From contig JAGGNK010006892.1 of assembly GCA_017590115.1 (NCBI GenBank), positions 11,876,429-11,940,428 on the forward strand: a stretch of 64,000 nucleotides of DNA, read 5' to 3'. Shown here piece by piece: positions 12,291-23,660 of this stretch. The notes beneath the pieces are model-generated. The model did no database searches and was not told the origin of the DNA. It saw only the letters and a list, made by a program, of their open reading frames with translations. Origin of the DNA: Montifringilla adamsi (lineage: Eukaryota; Chordata; Aves; Passeriformes; Passeridae). Positions within the stretch are counted from its first letter, which is position 1. Each line of letters starts with the position of its first letter. Both the position numbers and the translations under genes were made by a program.

Positions 12291-12847
12291 TGTTGGTTTC
12301 TCTGGGTCAGGATTGAAGGCACTTGAGACAGTAGTTTGTGTTTGGACCCAGGTGTTTATTATTTCTTATCACTGAAACAGTCTCACAGCTGTGAGTTCAG
12401 CTGCTTTTCATTAGCAAGGCAGAAAATGGCTAACAATCTGTCATTAGAAGGTCTTTTAAGACTAAACTATCCAATTAAGAACTGACACCCCGATTATTTT
12501 CCCTTTTAACCCAATAACCAATCCCACAGAGCCCACAATGCAGATTTTTCTGCCCAATTACAAAATGCCACTCAAACCCAAGAAGAAAAAGAAGCACGAA
12601 GAAGAAACCCAGGATGACACCCTGTGCCCTCCATCTTGCTTCCATCTACAACATACTCAAAATCTCAAAACCTAAATTTCTCACCAAGTGATACACCTAC
12701 ACTACTCTCTATAATCTGTTTCACACTTTTGCAGATTCTAGTCTAGGAAACTTTCTCCATGAATGAGGGTCAAAGTCAGTGCCCCCCTGGGGGTCAGGAC
12801 ACCCCAGAGCAGACAGAGAAATATTCCCGGAGCCCTGGGTTTCCACA
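12291..12847 (-). mobile_element. Endogenous retrovirus LTR, ERV-L-like, passerine type
   Basis: The segment starts TG and ends CA. Read on the minus strand it has the layout of an LTR. Inverted CCAAT boxes lie at 12471-12475, 12511-12515 and 12518-12522. A TATA-like CTTAAAAG sits at 12452-12459, and an AATAAA signal at 12355-12360 lies about 65 bases before the 3' end. It closes with ACCCAGAGAAACCAACA. The overall sequence resembles passerine ERV LTRs I remember, but the family name cannot be confirmed without a repeat library. The 5' boundary at 12847 was chosen from the TG start and is less certain than the 3' boundary. No second LTR was found in the window and no target-site duplication could be matched. 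It is therefore a solo LTR or a 5' LTR with a short internal stub. Confidence 0.7.
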
Positions 12848-15800
12848 GGTAGTAGGCTCTGTAAACACACATTTAGACAAGAGTTATCAGTCAGTGACTG
12901 GCACATCATGGGGACTGCCCAAACATAGCCAGAAATGTGCATGTGACAGACAGCCAGCTACAAGAGTAGGTAATTGCTGACAATAGAGAATCACCAACAT
13001 CAGAGAAGAGTATTTTAATGTTATTATATTATAAACTTGTCTTGAGTTATATGAGACTGGAAATCTCAAAAACTGCCCCTAAGGAAGAAACATCTTTCTT
13101 ATTGTTTTGTTAAAATTTGGGAAACAGCCTGAGCAGAGGGCTTCTATCCTTTCCAATATTTTTTTCTATTTGTTTAAAGTTTATAAACCTGTAACTTTGC
13201 ATGGCCTCATCCATGCAAATGTTCAATCCCTTTTTCAGTCATGCTGAGCTCCTGGCTGTGTTACTGCCTCATGAGCAGGTGTTCTAGAACCCAAGCAGGA
13301 AAAACACACTTCCTTTTACTGGTTTTACATCTTCTGCCTTTCCCCAGATGTCCCCTTTTTACAGGGAAATAATGAAGAGAGTACAGAGCAGCGTTCAATT
13401 TACCACCTGAATGCTTCTCATTAGTTTGCATGTCTCTATTTTGTACCTTCTTATTTATCTTCTCTTTATCTTTCAGTAAAATAAAGTGTCACATTTATTT
13501 TTTCTTGGTTTTTTTTGGTTCCTGAAAGCCATTTTCTCTGGAACCACATTTTTGCTGTTGTACTGTTTTTGCTGCTGGAAAACCAGAACTCAACACACGA
13601 CTTCAGATGAGGGACTTGCCTCCACAGAATCTATCAGCCTTACAAGCTGTCATCATATAACCCCACAGAAGTTCCTAATCTTTGCATAGCTCTCCTGACT
13701 CAAGAAACCTTTATGTTTCTCTCAGACTGCTCTTGTCAGTGTTTTACTGACATTAATGTCTTCTTCCCTAAGCACAGCCCAAGCCCTATATTTGTCTTAC
13801 TCCATCACACTCACTTCATCTTCTCCCTTGTTTCTTTGTGGCTTTATTGACCTCCTTGGCACTCTCTGACCATTTTTCCATGTGTTTTATCAGAGGGCAT
13901 GAACTGCCAGAGATTGGTTGGTTTCTCCCTACCACATATGTATCCTGTTACCATAATCAGCTGCTAGTCATATAATCACTCCAGTGCTTCTAGTCCCAGT
14001 TTGCATATCCAATACTTATTCTTCCTCCCTCTGACCAATTTCCTCTCCTGTAATGCCTAAAAGTAGTTTATTTTCTGCCCAAATCTGTGTTTCTTTTCAC
14101 ACTTGAATATCCTCCCACTTTCTACATTCTTCCCCATCTTCCTTTTGCTTTTCTGTGTTCTCAAAACCAGCTTCTTCTTCTGAAGAACTCTGGTGCCTGA
14201 GAGACATTCACAAAAAGGACAAAATACCTCTCAAACTCAGTGCCAATTTCCTTCTGGTATGCACGTGTTCATATGGTCTCTGGTCACAGAACTGACATCC
14301 TTGTGCCCTGTACTGGTGAGAGGAATGAACAACTGTGCTGGGTGGGGAAGTGATGTATGGCTCAGATGGCATCAGAAGCTGTTTCAGAAGCTGAAACAGA
14401 TTCAAGAATGTGTCTTTTAGTGCGTGTGAAAAACAAATTTGAAAAACTTCTTGTTGGTTAAAATTTCACTGGGATGTAATCTCTTGCCCCATAGAGTGGC
14501 TTTACTGTGGCTCAAAGAAAACACTACCATGATCTTTTAACATGGATCACACATTATCATGTATTATTTCTCCCAGGTTTAGCCTTAATGCAGGTTGAAC
14601 TGTTTATCAAAAAGAGACAAGGTCAGGATCCATTATTAATAATAAAAAAAGGACTTACAGTGAAAGACATCAACCAGGCTGGATAGAGGAAAATGTAAAG
14701 CACAGCGACAATATGAAAGCTGTAATTTAGAATTTGAACTGAAAAAAAAAAATTACAAGCCCAAGTAAAATACTTCTTCATTGAATGCAATTACTCAAAT
14801 TTAATGAAATTATTCAAGTCTCCATGAAGCACTTTAACATCACTTGAATTATACTGAGAGATTTAAAACCTGCCTTTTGATACTTATTTGTTAAAATCAA
14901 TAAATTCCTGAGGCAAGTTTAGGTTCTGAAGGAGCTGACTCTTAAAGTGGAAAAATATTCTATTAAAACCAGAACAAAGTGACAACCAGCTCATCTAGTC
15001 TTAATTTTTTTTCATGATAAAGTCTGGCAATAAACCCAGGTCCTTGTTCCAAATTTTGCACTACTGTCCAAGCTGATAATTAGCCTTTGTGCAAGGATAG
15101 ACTGTTTAAAAAGCTACAGTTTTTACACAGCAATCAATGTAGATAGTTTCCCTGTGGTTTTATCATTAATATATTTGAGAAAAAGAAAACTTATGTATGC
15201 AGAAATGGGTTATGAGAAGGAACAATCTGTCTTCAGTGCAGTCCTGTTCCTCAGAGACAGTGTACTTCTGCTGTAACATAAAAGGTTGATTTTTTTAGGT
15301 GAAAAAATGAATAATAAAATTCTATGCTGTAAGAAGCAGCTTGTCTTCTCAGGATTGCTTGGTGCATTCCATATGCAATGCTTTGGTGATGTTTTATATT
15401 CAGGACTCACATTGCTCTGCGCAGGGTGGTTCAGTAAATATCCATTGGGTGTTTTTAAGTAGGAGGTTGGAAAGGAGGCTGCTCAAGTTGAATTTTGATA
15501 TCAATTTCACCTTATTTCAGATATCTATACTTTAGAGGTTTGTATGTGAGATAATTCTCCTAGGACACATTTATAATGAATGCTTGTACTACTTTAGTAG
15601 TCTGTTGCAGACATGCCTCTTTCTTTCTTTCTATAGTACTTTGAATGCTCAGTGACTGCAAGCTCAGATAAAGACATTCATATGTAGTAAGATGAATATT
15701 TCCTGGCTACTCTTCATCTTTAGATGCTCTAGTGTCCCATAATTGCATATACAAACTTGAAAATTTTATTGGAGGTCTCTAGCTTCCAAACCAGATGTGC

Positions 15801-18299
15801 CATTTGTAATTTTCAATAACCTGCCCTGTTACAAACCTTTTGGGGAAAAATACAATTTACACATGCTGATACTTGCTATAGCTTCACAATTAAGTCTTGT
15901 GAAAAGTCATCTCTGTGTGCAGTCCTATACAGCTGGAGTCCCAGCCTGCTGATGCCCTCAGTTATCCTGGGTCCCCAAGTGGGCAAGGCTGCAGCATCAG
16001 CACGGCAGTCCTGCTGACCCCAGGCAGCACAGTGTGACACACCTCCTGCCTTCCTTTGCTTCCCATTAGAGTGTTTCCCAAGAAGTGAAGGCTTTTCCTG
16101 CCCTGTTCCTTTTGAGAAATGAAGATCAATTGCATAGAAATAAGAACATGACATCACTAACTTGTATCAATAAAGATATTGCCCTTAAACTTATGATCAC
16201 AGTCTAGTTTTCCTATTTCATTAGTTCTCTTGTGTATATATATACTATTATTATTATCTGGACTATTGCAGCCTAATACACTATTTCTTTAAAGCACAGA
16301 ATTAATATATAATGTCCCTAGTAATTTTTTACTGACAAGAAAAATTAATAAAAAGTTGAGCAAAGATGATGGTGTTTGTTCCTCAGAGATTTATGGAGAT
16401 AGATCTTTGCCATTGGAGCTTCCATAACTTCTTGGAAACATTTTTCTTTCTTTTTTTCATAATCTTAAGAAGTCACCTCATTGAAAATGGAGATCTGCAG
16501 GTATGGAGGGAACGACAAAAGGTGCTGAATCTGACAGGCTTGTACCTTCACCAAGATTGTTGTGAAAGGTGCTGCTGACTCTGTCAATATGCTCAGTGCC
16601 TGAGAGCTGGGCTGCAGTCCTGGCCACTTCTCTGTATATTGGTGTGCTCCTTGGAGAACTTGGGCCTGTGTGGACCTCTGCAGCCCTTGCTGCTAACATG
16701 GAACAAGAGGTTTTTTGGAACTGCTATGGTTACATTTGCCATGTTTTTCTGCTGGAATAATGTTTAGAATTTGCTCCTTTTTTTCCTTTTTCCTGTAAAC
16801 TCTTTGTTCATGTGGGAAGAAATGACCAAACAACCCAAGATGCAAAAAGGACTGTAACAAGGAAGGAGCCCCTGAGGTGACCAGAGCCTGTCAAAGGCGT
16901 CAGGCTGATGAAAGGCTCAAGGACTCTGCTTTGCATTCTGCTCTCATCCGAGTATCCTACAGAGACTAGCTGTGAAGGATCCCAGGAAGATGCGCCCTGG
17001 TTGTGAATGAAAAGCAGCTCTTTCCATTTACAGCCACTTCGGTTCATTTCCCTACATAAGCACAAAAATAACAATTTTGGAGGGGGAGGGGGAGCAAAAA
17101 AAAAAAAAGCTCCCAGAATTATCTCAGGGAAAGAATGCCAGGTGCCCATCTTTGCATTATATCCAAATGAGATGCAGCTGTTTAAATGTAAATGTTAAAC
17201 AAGAGAGAAGAATGCCTTAATTAGCCCTCAAAAGGAGACGGGAAAGCTGTAAGAATGCACCTGACACTAAGCAGTATGAGATAAACTCATTCCAGCTGTC
17301 ACTGAACTGACTGTTTGAAGGCAGAGCAATGCTATTTTGTGCAAACAATGTAAAATGTTTAGGGAACTGCAATTAGCATCAACATGCATACAGTAAGTGA
17401 ATGCAGCCTGCTGGTGTTTACTTGGCTTTGAATTGCTAGGGTTTGGAGTAAAAAAATAAAATTAGTTATGCATTACACACTGGAGATTTTATTCCATGCT
17501 TTTATGCCTTACTGAGAAAAAGGCACAGGAGAGTGAAAAGAAGTAAAGGCATCAATCTGACTTTAAAAGAAGATATGATACTCAAAGGTCATTCTGAGTT
17601 TTCTCCTTCCTACTTGAGCAATAAAATGTTCAGATTCAATCTATGAGAGAAATTTTCATACAAGCTGTCCACCACATAAATAAAGCTGAAATGTCCCATG
17701 CAGCATGTCAATGTTGCATATCTTGCCAGATGGAAAAAGTAAAGATCAGATTTTAATTTTTTTCTTTTTTATAACGTTGGCAAATAGCAGAATCAAGATT
17801 ATTTAATATAACCAAAATATCTAGTTCCCTTTATGTCTTTATATGTAAAGTAATACATATAATTTACCAGCATATATAAGTTACTGATTGTATGCCAGTG
17901 CATTCAAGACACTGAGATGTATAGAAATACAGCTCTATCAAATATATCCTTGTATAGGACATAGTCTCCTCTCAATAACCTTAACTATAAGCCAATTTTT
18001 TGTATGTTTTCTATACTCATGGGAGTTCACCTCAATACTCAAGGTTTTGTTATCTAATCTCTCACCAGGCTTGCCTTATTAAAGCAATGGGATTACGCTG
18101 TGCATAAAATGCCTTCATTAATTTTTTCTCTAATCTTCTGTAAATAAATACCACTTATAGGAAAGTAAAACCCCAGAGAGACTGAGTCTACAAATTGGAG
18201 ATCTACCTAGTGACTAAAATAAAAATCCAAATCTAAAGACATTTGAAAGAAGTAAAAAGCAAAAATGTAAATGGCCTTTTAAAAGTATTCCTGAAATCA
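12848..18299. other. Noncoding DNA; pyrimidine-skewed block and one possible conserved block
   Basis: No mobile element was recognised. From about 13440 to 14170 the plus strand is strongly pyrimidine-rich. A modest GC-rich patch lies at 15930-16080. An A-run of about 13 bases lies near 17096-17108 after a GGGGGAGGGGG motif. The block 17150-17480 is non-repetitive and contains homeodomain-, E-box- and Sox-like sites. Open frames are short and unassigned. Confidence 0.4.
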
Positions 18300-19018
18300 C
18301 TTATATTGCTTATTTTGATACAAAGCAAAAGTTTTGACCTGTTAGGCAAGACTGAAGCCAGACCTTTTGAAGTTGCAGAAGAGGAACCTTCTAAGGAAAT
18401 TAAAGGTGCACAAATCCATTGGGCATAATGAAATGTGTCTGTGGGTCCTGTAGGGACTGGCATATGAAGTGCCTAAGCTACTATTCATCATATTTGAGAT
18501 GTAGCAATGAAGGTACCACAAACTGGAAATATGCAAATATAATACCCATTTTTAAAGAAGTTAAAGATCATGGGGCACATGCTTCTGGAAACTATTCAAA
18601 GACATATGGAAAATAACAAAATTATTGGTGACAAATAACATGACTTTACTAATGGAAAATTGTGCCCAAAAAATTTTATGTTCCATGATGGGGCTACAGC
18701 ACTGGTGGATGAGGGAAGAGCTGGAGAGGGTCTTTTTACAAGGGCATGTAGTAATAGGAAATTTGTGAATGGCTTTATACTGAAAAGGTTTAAATTAGGT
18801 ATTATTGAAAAACTCTCTGCTGTGAGGGTGATGAAGCACTGGCAGATGCTGCCCAGAGAGACTGTCGATGCCCCATTGCTGGAAGTGTTCAGGAACAGGT
18901 TGACAGGGCTTTGAGCAGCCTGGTCTAGTGGGTGGCATGCCTGCCCATGGCAGGGGATTTGGAATGAGATGATCTTTTATGTCCCTTCCAACTCAAAACA
19001 TTCTATGATTCTATGATA
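18300..19018 (+). mobile_element. CR1 LINE, internally deleted, ORF2 remnant plus 3' end
   Basis: From about 18380 to 18680 the sequence follows CR1 ORF2 in the N-terminal half of the RT. A decayed frame reads NWKYANIIPIFKE and later FHDGATALVDEGRAGE, matching the CR1 segments for NWKKANVTPIFKK and FYDGVTALVDKGRA. At about 18719-18722 it jumps to the CR1 3' region (TTTTTACAAGGGCATGTAGT and onward). It ends at 19018 with two ATTCTATGAT-type terminal repeats. The RT catalytic and C-terminal parts are missing. AGC is shared by both sides of the breakpoint, consistent with a microhomology deletion. It is non-functional, with many stops. The 5' limit is approximate. Confidence 0.88.
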
Positions 19019-20212
19019 TAATCATCAGCAATGGCAGAATTTTTGCATGCTTAGGATACAGGAGTATGATGCAGGGTGGATCAGTGCTAGCAATCAAAGG
19101 TGCCTCTGAGAGGAAGAAGTTGATGTGATGGGCCCAGGGCAACATTAGTCAGAAATAACAACTAAATTATACTCATGTCTGGCCTGTCATACCAGCTGTT
19201 TTATTCTAACTTCTCACTAGACATGCTGTTATAGTTTTAAGCAAGTTTTACAGTCACAGCATTTTTTTCCTTTGGAATTTGACAATCTCTTTCATATATA
19301 TTGCAATAAAAAACCTGGAATACAAAAAAATATGCCAGTTCAAAATATATTGTTCATTATCAGATATGTGCATGGGATGGAATGATGAGATTAGGAACTT
19401 TTACTGTGACACCCACAATTCAGTGCTAGATCCACAGAAAACATCCATTTGTAAACACAGCAAGAGTAGCCACACAGTGATCCCAAGTACAGTATGCAGT
19501 GACAGTAACACTCTGGTTACTTCTTGGTTTGCAGACTTCTCAGACCTATCAGTACTGCAAAGCATCTGTTCTGCTGTGGAACAGGGTGGCTCACTTGAGG
19601 GGAATAAGCAATAACATTTATGAGACCAAGTTACTCACATATTTGCATTTAAAATGGATCCTCAGCTTCTAAACTCTTGATTTTACTCATGGTATGTAAA
19701 CGAAAGTTTATATGAACTATACATGGTATTAACAGATCCCCACATGAGGGAGCAACTGATTGCTCGATAGGTAATATCAATAGGCTTATTCTCACAAAAG
19801 AAATCCTACACAGAAAACTGGGGGATTTGAAAGTATGTGATGTCTCTTGTTTTGCATGGAAAAAATTAGGATGCAGAGGGAAGGCAACCTTTAACCCTAT
19901 CCCAAATTATGTCATATCAATAGTATGCATAATACTTGTAAATACTAGAGAGAGAAAAGCGCTACATCTCATGTAAACTTTCCCTTAAAGACTGAATGTG
20001 TGAGGGAATTTGGGAGCTGGTGATTTGGGTCATAAAGCTGGTATTGGCAGATGTAGGAATGGAAATGAGGTCTCCTAACTTCGTGCTAATATGCCATACC
20101 CTACTCTCTTAGACAGCATGGACTTCAGACTGCACAGGTATATTTCAGTGGGGTAAAAATGGGATTGAACTGGAGCAAAAGGCACCATGAACAAGAGAAA
20201 ACTGAAGGTACA
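19019..20212. other. Noncoding DNA, nothing recognised
   Basis: One plus-strand frame of 111 codons (19279-19614) begins about 260 bp after the CR1 end. It contains no familiar domain and is probably chance. No repeat was recognised. Confidence 0.5.
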
Positions 20213-20326
20213 AAAAAAACCCAACAAACAAACAAAAAAAAACCCAAAAAAAACCCCCAAAAAAAACCCTAAAAAAACAAAAACAAAAAAAAAACCAAAA
20301 AAAAACAACAAAAAAACAAAACCCTT
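20213..20326 (+). repeat. A/C-rich low-complexity tract
   Basis: About 115 bp of A-runs broken by C to CCCCC, with one CCCT. It gives artificial Lys/Pro/Thr-rich frames on the plus strand and Phe/Leu/Gly-rich frames on the minus strand. Neither is a real protein. It resembles the tract at 2827-2967. Confidence 0.9.
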
Positions 20327-23300
20327 AGGGGAAACAGCCAATGAGATCTTTGCAAAACAGTCACAAAGAAAGATGTCATATTGGCTATTTAGGCTGACAG
20401 ATCTCCAACAAATCCAACATATTCCTAATGATGCATCAGAAAGCAAGAAAATTCCTTCTTCCCAAATAAGCCCTATGAAGGTTTGTTCCTGTTTGAGCAT
20501 AGCAGCAATAACATTGAATTGTCTGAAAACTCTGTTATTCTTTTCCTTATTGCCACAAATGAGTGACACTGCAATGACTGCAGTGTCTTTCTGTACGTTC
20601 TGTCTCCACAAACTCAGAGATGCTTACCTATTTTTAGTCATTAAAAGTGGCACTGTAGTTCCTCATTAGTTGTTTGTAATACCACCTTCAGAAGTAAAAC
20701 ATTCACATTGCTTTGTAGAAACAACCTCACGTTTGCCAATTGCTCATGCTGGTCAGCCACAGGAGCGCCTTCCAAACATCTGTTCTTGTGCTCAGCTGTC
20801 ATGTTCACCCTGACTGTCCCTGGCCTTGCTTTCTGATAAGGAACTCCCAGAGAGATGCTCATGGATTTTGCAGTCCACCTAACCAGGAAATAATGCCAAA
20901 TTACATTTTGTGGCTCCTCAGAAGCTGTTTTGTATCACTCATATACTGTCTTCCAGCAGCCAGGAAAGATGCCAGCTGTGCCACTGAAGACCTGACCACT
21001 CTGAATGGATGACATAGCGGTTGTGGCCTGTCCTTCCATGACTGTAAAAGGCACTGATTTGCACTGTGATAAGCCTAAAAATTTAAAAGTGTCTAAATAC
21101 CCCTTATGGCTAGCCAGTGGATGTCTTTTTGGACACTCATGTTCTGGAGACCCTGTATAGTTAAGTCAATAACTGTACATGACCTCTTCATACCAGGAGG
21201 CCAAGCCACACACTGTTAGGACACTACTTGCTGGTAAAGATAGTTCAGACAGAAAAATGGATGGCCTAGGCCAGGCCACAGACTGCTGTTTGAGGAGACT
21301 GAAGGGGTTCTTCTGCCCTGAAGCTCACTGGAGACTGCTGCCATGCAAATGAACTTTTCCAGCTGAAGCTCAGCTGTCAGAAAAATGTCTTTTCCATAGA
21401 CAAGGTACACAGGGCAGCAGGTCTCCATGTACCTGTGCCATTCAAAGTGTGTTTTGCTCTGTCCCCCTGCTGGCCTCCAGGAGCTGTAGAGGGGTGCTCA
21501 GAGTGTGCTGGACAGGAAGGATCTGTCAGGGTGGACACACAGACATACACCTGCCATTTCCTTGGCAGACTTTTAGCCTCTCTCCACAGGAAGCACATTC
21601 TGACCTGAAAGTGTGCCAAAGAAAATGTGGGTGATCATACTTGTGCCCTAAGTGGATTGCCCTGCCAGGGATAGTGACACTCCAGATGGGAAAATCTGCT
21701 TAAAGGGAGTTGAATTCTGTTTAAAGGGAGTTGAAGAAGAGGAAAAAGCAAAGTGACTGATTAAAAAAAAAGAGCTGCTGTCTGTCAGCAGCTAGGAATA
21801 CTCAGGGACAGTCAGCTGACCAAAGAACCTGAATTATCACCTAGCTCAGAGGAGACTACAACTTCACAGTATTATCTGCAAATGGATTTGTGGGGAAAAG
21901 AGGGATTGGAGGGAAGGCTGGAAGATAAAAGTGATAAGGATGGGTAAAGGCAGAGAGGGAGCATCCAATTTAATACCATGTCAACTAAGGGTGTAGCATA
22001 GCTAATTTTCAAAAATGACACTACTTGCTCTCTTCTGGACTTTGAATCATAGTTTTGCTCCAAAGAAAGGATTTCCTGCTGTAATAGACTAAGAACAGAG
22101 TGGCATTTCTACTCTGCCTTAAGGATTCAAAGTTTTGAGAAACCTGGACTATTCCAGTGCAAGTGTTATAAGGCCATGTTAGACAGGATGCCAAAAGAGG
22201 CCCTTTTTCTGTAGGTGGGTCTGGAACAAAGACAGTGAAATTTACCAGAGAGACTGTGGCAGATACGTATCCTGTGCAGCAGAAAGCTAGAAGGCAAAAT
22301 CTTGCAGAAGAGCTGACAGCCCCAAGGACATTTGGAGTGCATATGTGAAGCAGAAATTTAGAGCATCAGCCAAGTTTGGGGGGCACCTCTTGAAAACAAT
22401 ATAAAGAGTAGTATAGGTGTTGCTACTGATAACAGAAAACTCTTTTCCAAAATATTCAGTGGGGTCATACCCCAAATTACTACAGCTTTCTACAACATGA
22501 CATCATTATTACATTGCAGCCTGGCATTGGGGTTTATCAATCAGTTTTTCTTAGCTGCTGTATAATACATTTAGTGGCAAATTGCTCCTGGCTTCACGGA
22601 CTAGATTTGCTATTATTAAGCAACACTGAATAGACTAATTGTTATTATTTACTTCCTTCTTTGATGAACTTGAGCTCTTCACCAGTTGATGAATAATGCA
22701 TGGGATTATTGCAAGTGTAACATGAAAAGAAAACCATTATATTCACAATTTCTAATACTTGAAAGAAAAAACACTGCTCAGTACTTAAGATAAACACTGG
22801 AAGGTTCCTACTCATTCCCTGTCCCTGAGGAAAAGTGATGGCTGTTCTAAAGAAAGGCCAACATTTTTTGCTCTAGCAAAGCACAACATTGTGCTTCCAA
22901 AATTTTGTGTGCCACAGTGAAAGACAAGAAGGGGCCAAAACTAGTCACGTTTCATGAAGAATGAAGGAATTCTTATCCCTTGGCTGTCACAGAGCAGGTA
23001 TAATTTGCCTCTTTCTCCAAAGGTCTCCCAACAACATAATGACTTAATGAAAAGGGAAGAGACAGAAATGCCTGTGGGGTGACTGTTGCTGTTGCCTTTG
23101 GATAGAAATTGTTTGCAAGTGTTACCTAGGGTGATGGATAGCAGGATACAGCTGTGAGTACAATTCTATGCTGTAAAGATATAATGGGCTTTTGTCTTTC
23201 CTAATATGTTCTTAAGGAGTAAAAATTCTATTTTTGTCATGTTTATGCAGGAGAATGGTTTCAGGGGGTAATGAGGACATTTGCATGGTGAGGAAGACTT

Positions 23301-23459
23301 TGTGTAAGTGTGGAGTACAGGGCAGGTAGTAAGGGAATAGGCTGTGAAGGTTGTATAACTGCTATTGACAAGGTTTTGTACCACTGTAATAAAAATTACA
23401 AGTTAGCTTGGGGACTGATAGTACTACCTTTTTTACCTTCTGCGTGGTATCTGAAGTGT

Positions 23460-23482
23460 TTTTTTTTTTCTTTTTTTTTTTG
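23460..23482 (+). repeat. T-rich tract
   Basis: Two T-runs of about 11 bases separated by a single C. Confidence 0.8.
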
Positions 23483-23641
23483 CAATAGACAAAAAAAACC
23501 CCCACCCAATTGTCCTTTCTTTGACTTCCAGGATCTTGGATAAACACATCTACCATTTGTCAAAATTATAGGCAGTATAATCAATTGTGATTATTCCCTA
23601 AAACTGAAATTTGTATTGTTATTTAAAATAAAAAAATTGTG

Positions 23642-23660
23642 GGTTTTTTTTTTTTTTTTT
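23642..23660 (+). repeat. Poly(T) tract
   Basis: An almost pure T-run just after GGG. No retroposon body was recognised on either side. Confidence 0.8.

Noticed and set aside
20260..20275. CCCTAA-like telomeric motif in the A/C tract
   Set aside because: Only a single occurrence, with no tandem array.
20075..20669. Overlapping frames of 178 (minus) and 160 (plus) codons
   Set aside because: Both owe their central part to the A/C-rich tract, giving Lys/Pro or Phe/Gly runs. The remainder has no family resemblance.
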